The notes under the pieces are model-generated. The model searched no databases. It was not told the DNA's origin and saw only the letters and a list, made by a program, of their open reading frames with translations. Source: Bifidobacterium eulemuris (GTDB taxonomy: Bacteria; Actinomycetota; Actinomycetes; Actinomycetales; Bifidobacteriaceae). From it: a stretch of 64,000 nucleotides of DNA. The position numbers and the translations under genes were made by a program. Position 1 is the first letter of the stretch. Each line of letters opens with the position of its first letter. Positions 26,801-35,583 of this stretch are shown here, piece by piece. The stretch covers positions 310,001 through 374,000 of the forward strand of contig NZ_CP062938.1 of NCBI RefSeq assembly GCF_014898155.1. Reading direction: 5' to 3'.

Positions 26801-27853
26801 ATGAAGGCAGCGATTTACAAAGGCATCAAGCAGATGGCGTGCGAGGAGCGTCCCGCGCCCGCGATCGTCGACGCCGGCGACGCGATCATCCGCGTGGTGC
26901 GCGCCTGCGTGTGCGGTTCGGACCTGTGGTTCTTCCGCGACGGCCGTGACGCGGACACGCAGACCGGCCATGAGGCGATCGGCGTGGTCGAGTCGGTGGG
27001 TGACGACGTGACCGTCGCCAAGCCGGGCGATTTCGTGGTCGTGCCGTTCCCGTTCTCCTGCGGCGTGTGCCCGGTGTGTAAGGCCGGTTTCGAGTCGAGC
27101 TGTCCGCACGGCGGCTATTTCGGCTCCGACGAGGGCATGGGCTGCCAGGCCGAGACGCTGCGCGTGCCGCATGCCAACGGCACGCTGGTGGTGGTTCCGG
27201 GCGACGCGAAGTCGTTCTCCGACGAGCTGCTGGCCGACCTGCTGGCGCTGTCCGATGTGATGCCGACCGGCTACCATGCGGCCGCCTCCGCCGAAGTCAA
27301 GCCGGGCGACACGGCCGTGGTGTTCGGCGATGGCGCGGTGGGATTGTGCGGCGTGCTGAGCGCGAAGATCCGCGGCGCCAAGCGCATCATCGCGATGAGC
27401 CGTCACGCCGACCGTCAGGCTCTGGCCCGCGAGTTCGGCGCGACCGATATCGTGGCCGAGCGCGGCGACGAGGCCGTGGCCAAGGTGATGGAGATGACCG
27501 GCGGCTACGGCGCGGACGCGGTGCTTGAATGCGTCGGCTCCGCCCAGTCGAACGACACCGCGATGAAGGTGGCCCGCGCCGGCGCGACCGTCGGCCGCGT
27601 GGGTCTGCCCCACGACGTCGAGGCCGACATTCCCGGACTGTTCTACCGCAACGTGGGGCTCAAGGGCGGGCCCGCCCCGGTGCGCCATTACGACACCGAG
27701 GTCGACCATCTGCTCGACCTGGTGATGAAGGGCGAAATCCACCCCGGCCGCGTGTTCACCGCCGAGTTCACACTCGACGAGATCCAGGAGGCCTACGCCG
27801 CCATGGACGAGCGCCGCACCATCAAGTCCCTGCTGCGCGTGAGCGAGGTCTGA
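26801..27853 (+). CDS. Zinc-dependent alcohol dehydrogenase (MDR superfamily)
   Basis: The 350-aa medium-chain dehydrogenase has catalytic-zinc residues in CVCGSD and GHEAIGVVE, a structural-zinc lobe PFSCGVCPVCKAGFESSC and a Rossmann motif VVFGDGAVGLCGVLSAK. It would oxidise or reduce an alcohol/aldehyde pair with NAD(P). AAGGAG sits 9 bp before the ATG. Its TGA overlaps the start of the next gene (carboxymuconolactone-decarboxylase family) by one base, so the two are co-translated and probably work on one substrate. The exact substrate cannot be read. Confidence 0.9.
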   Translation: MKAAIYKGIKQMACEERPAPAIVDAGDAIIRVVRACVCGSDLWFFRDGRDADTQTGHEAIGVVESVGDDVTVAKPGDFVVVPFPFSCGVCPVCKAGFESSCPHGGYFGSDEGMGCQAETLRVPHANGTLVVVPGDAKSFSDELLADLLALSDVMPTGYHAAASAEVKPGDTAVVFGDGAVGLCGVLSAKIRGAKRIIAMSRHADRQALAREFGATDIVAERGDEAVAKVMEMTGGYGADAVLECVGSAQSNDTAMKVARAGATVGRVGLPHDVEADIPGLFYRNVGLKGGPAPVRHYDTEVDHLLDLVMKGEIHPGRVFTAEFTLDEIQEAYAAMDERRTIKSLLRVSEV

Positions 27854-28608
27854 TGATGTTTGGCAAGAAGAACAACGGATTCTTTGCGGACGGACGGCAG
27901 ACGCTGGAACAGAGCGATCCCGAGTTCATCGAACTGTTCTCGAACTTCGCCTATGGCGAGGTGGTCGAGTCCGAAGGCGCGAACCATCCCGAACTGACCG
28001 ACGCGAAACGTTCGATGGCGATTCTGGCCGCGCTGATGGGGTGCCAGGGCGTGGACGCGTTCGCGATGATGGTGCCGGTCGCCCTTGATTCCGGCGTGAC
28101 CCCGGTCCAGATCAAGGAAATCGTCTACCAGGGCACCGCGTATCTGGGATTCGGCCGCACGCTGCCGTTCCTCAAAGCCGCGAACGACGCGCTGCACGAG
28201 CGCGGCGTCGCGACCCCGCTGGAACCGCAGGGCACGGTCACGGCAGACACCCGCGAGGCCGCGGGCGAGGAGACGCAGATCCGCATCTTCGGCGAGCATA
28301 TGCGCGGCTTCGCGCACAGCGAGCCCGCCGAGACGATGCATATACGCCAGTGGCTCGTCGATAACTGCTTCGGCGACTACTACACGCGCGGCGGCCTCGA
28401 CGACCGCGAGCGCGAGATGATCACCGCCTGCTTCCTCGCCGCGCAGGGAGGCTGCGAGCCGCAGCTCACCAGCCATGTGAGGGCGAATGTGGGCGTGGGC
28501 AATTCCAAGGAGTTCATGATCGCGGTCGTCTCGCAGATCATGCCCTACATCGGCTATCCGCGCACCCTCAACGCCCTGGCCTGCGTGGACGCCGCCACCA
28601 AGGAGTAA
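27853..28608 (+). CDS. Carboxymuconolactone decarboxylase-family protein (two domains)
   Basis: The 251-aa protein contains two CMD/AhpD-like helical repeats: AKRSMAILAALMGCQGVDAF near residues 50-70 and DREREMITACFLAAQGGCEPQLTSHVRANVG near 180-212. The second repeat carries the Glu...Cys...His arrangement typical of the gamma-CMD group. Many bacterial CMD proteins next to dehydrogenases act as hydroperoxide/thiol reductases or in degradation of organic acids. Here no pathway can be assigned. The ATG overlaps the dehydrogenase stop; a second ATG follows at 27856. A repeat-derived hairpin terminates the unit. Confidence 0.85.
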   Translation: MMFGKKNNGFFADGRQTLEQSDPEFIELFSNFAYGEVVESEGANHPELTDAKRSMAILAALMGCQGVDAFAMMVPVALDSGVTPVQIKEIVYQGTAYLGFGRTLPFLKAANDALHERGVATPLEPQGTVTADTREAAGEETQIRIFGEHMRGFAHSEPAETMHIRQWLVDNCFGDYYTRGGLDDREREMITACFLAAQGGCEPQLTSHVRANVGVGNSKEFMIAVVSQIMPYIGYPRTLNALACVDAATKE

Positions 28609-28613
28609 CGCTC

Positions 28614-28713
28614 CGTCATTCCGGCGGGGCTTTGCCTCCCCCTCGTCATTCCGAGCGCAGCGTAGCTTCCCCTCGTCATTCCGAGCGGAGCGTAGCGGAG
28701 TCGAGGAATCTCA
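28614..28713. repeat. GTCATTCC repeat, three 30-bp-spaced units
   Basis: CGTCATTCCG begins at 28614, 28644 and 28674, exactly 30 bp apart. The first two units are degenerate and end in CCCCT; the third runs on as GAGCGGAGCGTAGCGGAGTCGAGGAATCTC. The family resembles the GTCATCC element at 43489 and inside pyrC. Confidence 0.8.
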
Positions 28714-28737
28714 CGTTCAAGAGATTCCTCGGCTCCG
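28696..28737. terminator. Repeat-derived terminator between convergent genes
   Basis: A 17-bp stem (28696-28712 with 28721-28737, one G-U-type mismatch), an 8-nt loop and then TTTCTTTTG. It ends the dehydrogenase/CMD operon and, read from the other side, the CrtC-like gene. Confidence 0.75.
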
Positions 28738-28754
28738 TTTCTTTTGTAGGCAGG

Positions 28755-29843
28755 TCACATCAGGCCTTTGTATGTCGCGCCGGGGTACATGAACTCGTAG
28801 ATCAGATTGCCGCTGCGTTCCATCCGGTCGTCATCGGTGGTGAGGATGAGGTCGCCGGTGGCGGAATATCGGGTGTACGCGGGATCGAGGCCGTTGAGGC
28901 CGGCGACGGTGCGCTTGATCCATGGCAGGTTGTTCCGCCCGTTGCATTCGATGATCTCGTTCATACGCAGCGTGTAGTCCGCGGTCACACCGTCGTTGCG
29001 GAACACGTAATGGATGGCCTTCGGATAGTCCTTCTCGCTGACCTCATCGTGGTAGTCCTCAAGCACTTCGCATTCCACGTTGCGGGTGTTCTCGAAGATG
29101 AGGTCGCCGTTCTCGTCCTGGATGAACACGATGGGGAAGCGCGCGTGGCCCATCTTTTCGTTGGCCACCATGTCGAATACGAGCATGGAGCAGTCGTCGA
29201 AGCTTTGCCGCGCCCACACCCAGTGGTTCCATTCCTTCAGGAAGTTCACGTTGCCCCACTGATGGTCGTGATAGCCGTAGCCGTGCGCCTCGACACGCTT
29301 GCCGTCGATGGTCAGCGCGCCGCTGACCTCGCCTTTGGGCACCGCGCAGAACCATGTGTAGAAGCGGTCCGGCGAGCCGAATTCGAAGTACGCGCTACCT
29401 GGGCGGTATGGCTTCGACAGGCTGTGCAGATGCAGATCCGCGCCGAGACCGTCGATCGGCTCGACGTGGATGTCATAGTCCTTGAGGTCGCCGCTGAAGC
29501 GGTGCGCGGCGTAGCGCACATCGCATTGCCGTTCGCCCCACGACGCCTCGGAGACTTGGAATTTGGGTTCTCTCATGTATTCGGTGCCGTCCGGCAGCGT
29601 GACCTTGATGGTGAAGCGTGGGTGGTCCTTGCCTGAATAGAGGTGGGCGCCGGATTTGGTGAAGAACTGGATGACGACTTTGGTGCCGTCGTCCAGAATC
29701 GCGTCGAAATACCACCATTCCCACATGCCTTTGGCCGACGTGCTGCGGCGGCCGTCCTCCCATGTTTCGATATGCTCCGGATTGACGCCCAGCCGCACGT
29801 AATCCTTGGGGTCATCCATCAGTCTCGCCGTGGTCATCATCAT
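28755..29843 (-). CDS. CrtC/AttH-like (lipocalin-fold hydrolase family) protein
   Basis: The 362-aa soluble protein has the hallmarks of the CrtC/AttH-like family: an early MWEWWYFDAIL motif (about residues 40-50) and a central GYGYHDHQWGN (about 191-201), followed by a second beta domain rich in aromatic residues. Family members include carotenoid 1,2-hydratases and predicted hydrolases with a double lipocalin-like barrel; the reaction here is unknown. No signal peptide is visible. It is divergent from a TetR regulator, with palindromic sequence between them, and shares a terminator with the dehydrogenase/CMD operon. Joint function with those genes is only an inference. Confidence 0.7.
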   Translation of the reverse strand: MMMTTARLMDDPKDYVRLGVNPEHIETWEDGRRSTSAKGMWEWWYFDAILDDGTKVVIQFFTKSGAHLYSGKDHPRFTIKVTLPDGTEYMREPKFQVSEASWGERQCDVRYAAHRFSGDLKDYDIHVEPIDGLGADLHLHSLSKPYRPGSAYFEFGSPDRFYTWFCAVPKGEVSGALTIDGKRVEAHGYGYHDHQWGNVNFLKEWNHWVWARQSFDDCSMLVFDMVANEKMGHARFPIVFIQDENGDLIFENTRNVECEVLEDYHDEVSEKDYPKAIHYVFRNDGVTADYTLRMNEIIECNGRNNLPWIKRTVAGLNGLDPAYTRYSATGDLILTTDDDRMERSGNLIYEFMYPGATYKGLM

Positions 29844-29944
29844 CGTCCTTTCTAACGAGCGAACGCATGTTAATTGACATTCGCAACTTTTCTTGATATG
29901 ACCATAACCACGGGCCCATCGGGCCGCAAGGAACGAATGATGAG

Positions 29945-29968
29945 GATTCGTGACTTAATTGACGAATC
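29945..29968. promoter_or_regulatory. Candidate TetR operator
   Basis: GATTCGT and ACGAATC form a perfect 7-bp inverted repeat around ten bases, 33 bp before the TetR ATG. The spacer contains TTAATTGAC, which also occurs at 29870-29878 nearer the CrtC-like gene. It fits control of both divergent genes. Confidence 0.45.
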
Positions 29969-29994
29969 GGGTTGATTCCTCCACGAAAAGGTGA

Positions 29995-30642
29995 ATGACG
30001 ATGAACGGACAACACGACTTCCAGTCGCCACCGCGATCTTTCGCGTCCCGCGACCTGCGTGTGCGCAAAACCTATGCGGCCCTGTTCGCCGCGTTCAAGG
30101 AGCTGATCGGCCGCAAGCCCTTCGAGGCGATCACCGTCACCGAACTGTGCGACGCGGCCATGATCCGCACGGCCACGTTCTATAAGCATTTTCAGGACAA
30201 ATACGATTTCTTCTCGTTCATGGCGCAGGAATTGCGGGCCGATTACAGCGCCAAAGCCATACGCGGCCGCGACGGGAACATCGGCGCCGTGGAGTACTGC
30301 GAGGCCATCATCCGCGCCGGATTCGATTTTCTGGAAGACAACAAGGAGCTGCTCAAGGCGCTGGACGGCGGCAAGGCGGCCAATATCCTGATCCATGCCA
30401 CGGCCGAAGGATTCCATCAGAATCTGGCCGATCGTATCCGGACCGATCTGCTGAACAGAGATCCGCGACGGACGGACGAAGAGGCCTCCCGCGACGCGAC
30501 GCTGCTCGCGGAGATGTTCATCGGCGCGATCAGCCAGACCAGCCAATGGTGGTTCGCCCGCCGCGACCAGGTCGACAAGGACGACACCGTCGCCAGACTG
30601 ACTGCCATCATCCGCGCCCTCGCCGCCAACTACGTCGCCTGA
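29995..30642 (+). CDS. TetR-family regulator
   Basis: The 215-aa protein has an N-terminal TetR HTH at residues 24-66 (KTYAALFAAFKELIGRKPFEAITVTELCDAAMIRTATFYKHFQDKYD) and a helical C-terminal half. Its start is either the ATG at 29995 or the one two codons later (30001); AAAAGGTGA precedes both, with better spacing to 30001. It is divergent from the CrtC-like gene and is likely its regulator. Effector unknown. Confidence 0.88.
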   Translation: MTMNGQHDFQSPPRSFASRDLRVRKTYAALFAAFKELIGRKPFEAITVTELCDAAMIRTATFYKHFQDKYDFFSFMAQELRADYSAKAIRGRDGNIGAVEYCEAIIRAGFDFLEDNKELLKALDGGKAANILIHATAEGFHQNLADRIRTDLLNRDPRRTDEEASRDATLLAEMFIGAISQTSQWWFARRDQVDKDDTVARLTAIIRALAANYVA

Positions 30643-30665
30643 GTCATATCCACTCGCATCGCTGA

Positions 30666-30770
30666 ACCAATCTCAACATCGGAAGCGTATCGGAACAACG
30701 CGGCGACCTCTTCAATTTTGTGGATGATATGCACAGGTACGAGCCGGAACTCTTCGCCAATCTGAAATAA
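30666..30770 (+). pseudogene. Possible relic of a protein C-terminus
   Basis: Within the 221-bp gap after the TetR gene one frame is open for 34 codons and ends in TAA TAG. Its last 21 codons (DLFNFVDDMHRYEPELFANL) look protein-like, but there is no start codon or ribosome-binding site. It may be the tail of a deleted gene. The parent family was not recognised. The rest of the gap shows nothing definite. Confidence 0.3.
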
Positions 30771-30863
30771 TAGACCACCATCATCGGCATGCCAGACGCC
30801 GTTCATTCACCGACTATAGGCGCATCTTATCGTCCGACGGCAGCATCCGACTTGATGCCCGGG

Positions 30864-32810
30864 TCAAGCAGAGATGGAGGAGCGAGGCCGGGGGACGATT
30901 TCGTCGTAAAGCCACCATAATGATTCATCGTCGTTAATGTCGGATGACTGATTGCGGGGGATGTCGTCGGCTTCTCGGCTTTCGTCGATGATGGTGCGGA
31001 TTATGGACGCATGGTCCGCGATGATACCGCAGACTCCCAGGCGCAGGTCGTGGCGCATGGTGTCGGCATCGTTCACCGTCCATACGTAGACCGGAATATG
31101 CAGATCGCGCGCGTGTTCGAGCAACATCGTATTGAGCTGGCTTTCCTTCAACGCCACGAAGTCCACATCCATCTGCCAGTTGAGGTTGCCCAACGCTCCG
31201 AAGACGCAGTAGCCCACCCACCAGCGCGGCCGTTGCTGTTGCAGCCGATCCACGGCGTTCGCATTCGTCGACATGAACATCGCCCGGTCCGCGAAATGAT
31301 GCCGTTCGACCGTCTCGATCACCGCGTCGGCCAATCGTTCGGCTTGTCCCTGTCCACCGGCGGTTTTTAGTTCGATCAGCAGTCCCGGACCGTCGGTCAT
31401 GTTCTGCGCCGTGATGATGGCCTGGTCGAGCGTCGGCATGCGGAAATCCTCGCCACGCGAGGTGAGGCGCACCGCCTGCAATTGCCGCAGCGTATGCTCG
31501 GCGACGGCGAGATTCTCGCCGTGTTTCGCCAAGCGTCGGGTCGTCTTATCATGCAGGACCACGACCTGCCCGTCACCGGTGAGCCGCACGTCGATTTCGA
31601 CATAGTCCGCGCCACGCGCCCCCGCGGCTTGGATGCCGGTCAAGGAGTTCTCCGGAGCCGAGGAATCCCCACGGTGGGCGATGGCCAGTGGCTCGTGCGA
31701 CAGCGGCTCCTGCTGCAGATACGCCACTACGGGAACCGCCAAAGAGGCAATCGCGATTATCGAGATGATGACGCGCCACCGTGTGTCCCTGCCGACACGG
31801 GTTCTTCCGGAATCCGTCATACTGGCCCGTCCTGCGAACCGTCGCGGAGATGATATGGCAGATGATATGGCATCGGCCGCGTTTTCGTTCCACTGCGCAA
31901 CGCCGGCAGACGTATACCGAATCATGGATACCAGCAGACAGCCGAACGCGAACGCTGCCGCCGAGGCCACCAACCACCGTATGGTGGTGGCCGTCAGCTG
32001 TTCGCGGAAATACGACGATCTGACCACGTACCGCAGCAGATACACATTGAAATCCCGTACGCTCACCGATGGCGTCGTCCACACCAAACGTGCGGCCATC
32101 TCGCACAGCGTGATGGCGAGCAACGCTCCGACGATTCGCAACCGTCGCCCCATGTCCAGGGTCTTCCATCGCCCCACACTGTCGTGGCAGGCTTTGGCGA
32201 AACTGGTCTCCTCACACGACATCGACACCGGCGCGAATATCAGAGCGACATATGCAAACGCCGCCACGCATACGGCCGTCGCGCCGACGATCCGCCCGGG
32301 CAATGTCGCGGCGATTTCATCGATGACGTATCGTGGGAACTCCAAGGTGGGCAGCAGCGATGACGAATAGCCGATATGGATGAGCAGGACGAGGAACACA
32401 TAGTACGGCAGGGCGAGCAGCGACGAGGGGTGGCGAAGGTTTCCCAGCCGCGCGATCGAATACCGATACACAAAGGAGGCGTTGTGGCGGGAGTTTTCCA
32501 TCAGGCATCGCGCGAAGGTGAGCATCACCGTGATTTCGAACACGCCGGCGACCAATGCGATCGCCGCGAGGATTCCAAGCAGTATGATGCCCGGAATCGT
32601 CAGAAACGCCTGCAGAATGCCGAGATCGTCCATCATCGGCGAGACGAGACTCGCGTCGGCGTACCAGTTGACGATCAGATCGCATGGCGGCGTGAGCACC
32701 AACGTCACCGCCAGCCGGTACAGGATTTCGAACGCCAGCGCATGCCCCGCCCAATATCCCAAACGATGCGCGCTCGCCCAATCCGCCCAGCGCGCGGTTA
32801 CTACCGCCAT
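30864..32810 (-). CDS. Membrane-anchored glycerophosphodiester phosphodiesterase
   Basis: This enzyme would hydrolyse glycerophosphodiesters to glycerol-3-phosphate and an alcohol, or act on teichoic-type polymers. The 648-aa protein has an N-terminal membrane region with about eight helices (to residue 360), as in the GPDPase-membrane family. The extracytoplasmic GDPD barrel starts near residue 372, with catalytic HRGD, the metal ligands in VEIDVRLT and LIELKTAG, and TVNDADTMR near the end. The start is the ATG of MAVVTARW, which has AAGGAG at 7 bp; an upstream in-frame ATG (32855) has none. Monocistronic. Confidence 0.88.
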   Translation of the reverse strand: MAVVTARWADWASAHRLGYWAGHALAFEILYRLAVTLVLTPPCDLIVNWYADASLVSPMMDDLGILQAFLTIPGIILLGILAAIALVAGVFEITVMLTFARCLMENSRHNASFVYRYSIARLGNLRHPSSLLALPYYVFLVLLIHIGYSSSLLPTLEFPRYVIDEIAATLPGRIVGATAVCVAAFAYVALIFAPVSMSCEETSFAKACHDSVGRWKTLDMGRRLRIVGALLAITLCEMAARLVWTTPSVSVRDFNVYLLRYVVRSSYFREQLTATTIRWLVASAAAFAFGCLLVSMIRYTSAGVAQWNENAADAISSAISSPRRFAGRASMTDSGRTRVGRDTRWRVIISIIAIASLAVPVVAYLQQEPLSHEPLAIAHRGDSSAPENSLTGIQAAGARGADYVEIDVRLTGDGQVVVLHDKTTRRLAKHGENLAVAEHTLRQLQAVRLTSRGEDFRMPTLDQAIITAQNMTDGPGLLIELKTAGGQGQAERLADAVIETVERHHFADRAMFMSTNANAVDRLQQQRPRWWVGYCVFGALGNLNWQMDVDFVALKESQLNTMLLEHARDLHIPVYVWTVNDADTMRHDLRLGVCGIIADHASIIRTIIDESREADDIPRNQSSDINDDESLWWLYDEIVPRPRSSISA

Positions 32811-32908
32811 GCCATTTCTCCTTCGAATCGTTCCGCCAAGCATTGATATGGCCATTGTGGCAAGCCGCGGAGTTTTCCGTACGCGAGTTCAGTGGCCGCT
32901 ACGGGGAT

Positions 32909-32927
32909 TTTCAGGGAAAAATCAGGG
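32909..32927. repeat. 19-bp intergenic motif, copy 2
   Basis: TTTCAGGGAAAAATCAGGG lies between the divergent GDPD and GNAT genes and matches the copy at 13146-13164 at 18 of 19 positions. Confidence 0.4.
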
Positions 32928-32978
32928 AATGTCGGGTCGCATGGGCAAAGGTCGAAGCCGACCGTCAGGATGGATGGC

Positions 32979-33632
32979 ATGACTGAATCGACACCTATCA
33001 TTCGTGCCATGCGCCGCGACGATCTGCCGCGGATCGAACAGCTCACCGGCGACATGTGGTATGCGGAATATGAGCCTAAAGTGGGGGCCGCGCTGTCGCA
33101 TATCGATGTGGAGCATTGTCTGGCGCGCGCCACCTTCGCGCGGGTGGCGGAATTGAATGGCGAGATCGTGGGGTTCATCCTCGCCAGTATTCCCGCGCAT
33201 ACCACTCAGGTGAGCAAATTGCGCCATACCGTGCGTATGGTCGGCTCCGCACTGACGCTGCTGGCCGACGCAGCCGGGCGTCGCGGGCTTGATGAGTTCG
33301 CGCGCATCGCCCACGTGGACGACCGGTTGCTGCGTGATGCCGGACCGTTCGATGCGGAGGTGGTGCTGTTCGTATTGGCGCCGGCCGCGCGCGGGCATGG
33401 TCTGGGCAAGCGGATGTTCGATGCCGTGATGGAGTATTTCGCCGCGAACGGCATCGACGAGTACTTTTTATTCACGGACACGACCTGCGACTACACGTTC
33501 TATGAGCATCGCGGACTGGAACGCAGGGGAGCGCTGCCGTTGGAGACCAAGCCTGGCGACTGTTACGGCAGTGAACCGCCGACGTTTTTTGTTTACTCGG
33601 GGACGACTTCGCACGGGCCCCAAGCAAAGTGA
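32979..33632 (+). CDS. GNAT-family N-acetyltransferase
   Basis: The 217-aa protein follows the GNAT fold: an N-terminal RAMRRDDLPRIEQL, a central strand GEIVGFILASI, the acetyl-CoA pyrophosphate loop LAPAARGHGLGKRMFDAVMEY (R-G-x-G-x-G/A type) and a C-terminal DYTFYEHRGLERRG. A helical insertion (about residues 75-115) between strands is longer than usual. The start ATG follows AGGA at 8 bp; another ATG nine bases upstream is possible. Substrate unknown. Confidence 0.87.
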   Translation: MTESTPIIRAMRRDDLPRIEQLTGDMWYAEYEPKVGAALSHIDVEHCLARATFARVAELNGEIVGFILASIPAHTTQVSKLRHTVRMVGSALTLLADAAGRRGLDEFARIAHVDDRLLRDAGPFDAEVVLFVLAPAARGHGLGKRMFDAVMEYFAANGIDEYFLFTDTTCDYTFYEHRGLERRGALPLETKPGDCYGSEPPTFFVYSGTTSHGPQAK

Positions 33633-33680
33633 GTGCCGTGCGACCTTTCCGCACATGAAAGTCACATCGCCTCACATGCC

Positions 33681-33714
33681 AAAATGGCGGCATTCCAAGG
33701 AATGTCGCCATTTT
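33681..33714. terminator. Bidirectional terminator after GNAT and ABC-F genes
   Basis: A 16-bp stem (33681-33696 with 33699-33714, one G-U) begins with AAAA and ends with TTTT, so it has a proper terminator shape in both directions. It lies between convergent genes. Confidence 0.85.
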
Positions 33715-33785
33715 ATGTTCGTTTGAAGCCTCTCAAAGGGTCACACGGGCGATTATTGAAGACAATCCGTGCGTCGAGCCTCCGT

Positions 33786-35387
33786 CTACTCCTCGGCGAC
33801 CAACTCGAGATAGGAGTCGTTCCACAGATCCTCATCCCCGTCGGGCATAAGCAGCACGCGTTCGGGGTTCAGGGCCTGCACGGCACCCTCGTCGTGGGTG
33901 ACGAGCACAATCGCACCTTCGTATTTGGCGATGGCCTTCAGAATCTCCTCGCGCGATGCGGGGTCGAGGTTGTTGGTGGGCTCGTCGAGCAGCAGCACGT
34001 TCGCGCGCGAGGTGACCAGCGTGGCCAGGGCGAGTCGCGTCTTCTCGCCGCCGGAGAGCACGTTGGCGGGTTTCATCGCGTCGTCGCCGGAGAAGAGGAA
34101 CGAGCCGAGAATGGAGCGCGCGTGCGTGTCGTCGAGTTCGGGTGCCACATGGGTGAGGTTCTCCAACACGGTCGCGTCCAAGTCGAGCGTGTCGTGCTCC
34201 TGCGCGAAATAGCCGATTTTGCAGCCGTGCCCGTAGTCGACCGATCCGGTGTCGGGGTCCTCCAAGTGGGCGAGCAGCCGCAGGGTGGTGGTTTTGCCCG
34301 CGCCGTTGTAGCCGAGGATGACCACGCGCGAGCCCTTGTCGATGGCGAGGTTCACGCCGGCGAACACGATGTTGGATCCGTACGCTTTGGATATGTCCTT
34401 CGCCATGATGGGCGTGCGTCCGCAGGGCGCGGGCTCGGGGAAGCGGATGTCGGCCACCTTCTCGGCCTTCTGCGCCTCGGAGGTTTCGCTCAGGAGCTTT
34501 TCGGCGCGGCGCATCATGTTCTGCGCGGCCACGGCCTTGGTGGCCTTCGCGTGCAGGCGGATGCCCTGCTTCATCAGTCGTTCGGCCTTCTTCTCGGCCA
34601 CCTCGCGCTCGCGGCGGCGGCGCTCCTCGTCGACGACCCGCTGGTGCAGGTACGCCTTCCATCCGATCGAATACATGTCGATCATGCCGCGCTGCGCATC
34701 GAGATGCCACACCTTGTTCACCACTTCGTCGAGCAGTTCGGTGGAGTGGGAGATGACCAGGAATCCGCCCTCGTATTTCTTCAGGTATCCGCGCAGCCAT
34801 TCGATGGAGTCGGCGTCCAGATGGTTGGTGGGCTCGTCGAGAATGAGGGTGTCCGCGTCGGAGAAGAGGATGCGCGCCAGTTCGATGCGGCGACGCTGGC
34901 CGCCGGAAAGCGTGCCGAGCGGCTGGGACATGACGTCCTGGGGCAGGCCCAGCGAGGCGGCCATGGCGGTCGCTTCGGATTGGGCCGCGTATCCGCCGGC
35001 CTTGTCGAAGTCCTGCATGGCCGTGTCGTATCGGTTCATGGCGCGGGTCATCACGTCCGGATCCGGGTCGGTCATCTCTTTTTCGGCCTTGCGGATGCGG
35101 CTGATGATGGCGGCGATGTCGCGCGCGCTCATCATGCGGTCGAGCGCGGTCTGTTCGGGGTCGGCGGCATGCGTGTCCTGCGGCAGATAGCCGAGTTTGC
35201 CGGAGATGCGCACTTTGCCGGCGGTGGGCAGCATATCGCCGGTGATGACGCGGGTCAGGGTTGTTTTGCCTGCGCCGTTGCGTCCGACCAGACCGATTTT
35301 GTCGCCTTTGGAGACGTGGAAGTCCGTCGGGTTCAACAGCGTGCGAGCGCCGATCTGAATCTCCAGGCCCTGTGCCTCGATAGCCAT
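33786..35387 (-). CDS. ABC-F family ATPase (ribosome-associated)
   Basis: The 533-aa protein has two ABC cassettes and no membrane segments. The first cassette has GLVGRNGAGKTT, LSGGQRRRIELARI and LILDEPTNHLD; the second has GYNGAGKTT, LSGGEKTRLALATL and LLLDEPTNNLD. A charged linker of about 80 residues (VDEERRRREREVAEKKAERL) joins them, as in ABC-F proteins that enter the ribosomal E site. Members range from translation factors (EttA, Uup) to antibiotic-resistance proteins; sequence alone does not decide which. No attenuator-like leader was recognised upstream. Confidence 0.9.
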   Translation of the reverse strand: MAIEAQGLEIQIGARTLLNPTDFHVSKGDKIGLVGRNGAGKTTLTRVITGDMLPTAGKVRISGKLGYLPQDTHAADPEQTALDRMMSARDIAAIISRIRKAEKEMTDPDPDVMTRAMNRYDTAMQDFDKAGGYAAQSEATAMAASLGLPQDVMSQPLGTLSGGQRRRIELARILFSDADTLILDEPTNHLDADSIEWLRGYLKKYEGGFLVISHSTELLDEVVNKVWHLDAQRGMIDMYSIGWKAYLHQRVVDEERRRREREVAEKKAERLMKQGIRLHAKATKAVAAQNMMRRAEKLLSETSEAQKAEKVADIRFPEPAPCGRTPIMAKDISKAYGSNIVFAGVNLAIDKGSRVVILGYNGAGKTTTLRLLAHLEDPDTGSVDYGHGCKIGYFAQEHDTLDLDATVLENLTHVAPELDDTHARSILGSFLFSGDDAMKPANVLSGGEKTRLALATLVTSRANVLLLDEPTNNLDPASREEILKAIAKYEGAIVLVTHDEGAVQALNPERVLLMPDGDEDLWNDSYLELVAEE

Positions 35388-35583
35388 GCCGATAACCGCT
35401 TTCTCATGTTCGTTGCTTCGCGTGAAAAGTCCAACCGTCCATCATAGCGAACAGGCTGGGCGAGATTGGAAGCATCGCGCGCATTCGCCGATGCCGAGCG
35501 GTCAAGGATGGGATTCCCATGCTGGCGTCTCCGCGGGTTCCCTCATCGTCTTCCTTATCCGAACGGGTCGCCGAACCGCCGTG

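Noticed and set aside
28614..28713. Regular 30-bp repeats that look like a short CRISPR array
   Set aside because: The repeats are contiguous with no unique spacers, are unequal, belong to a dispersed palindromic family, and no cas gene is near.
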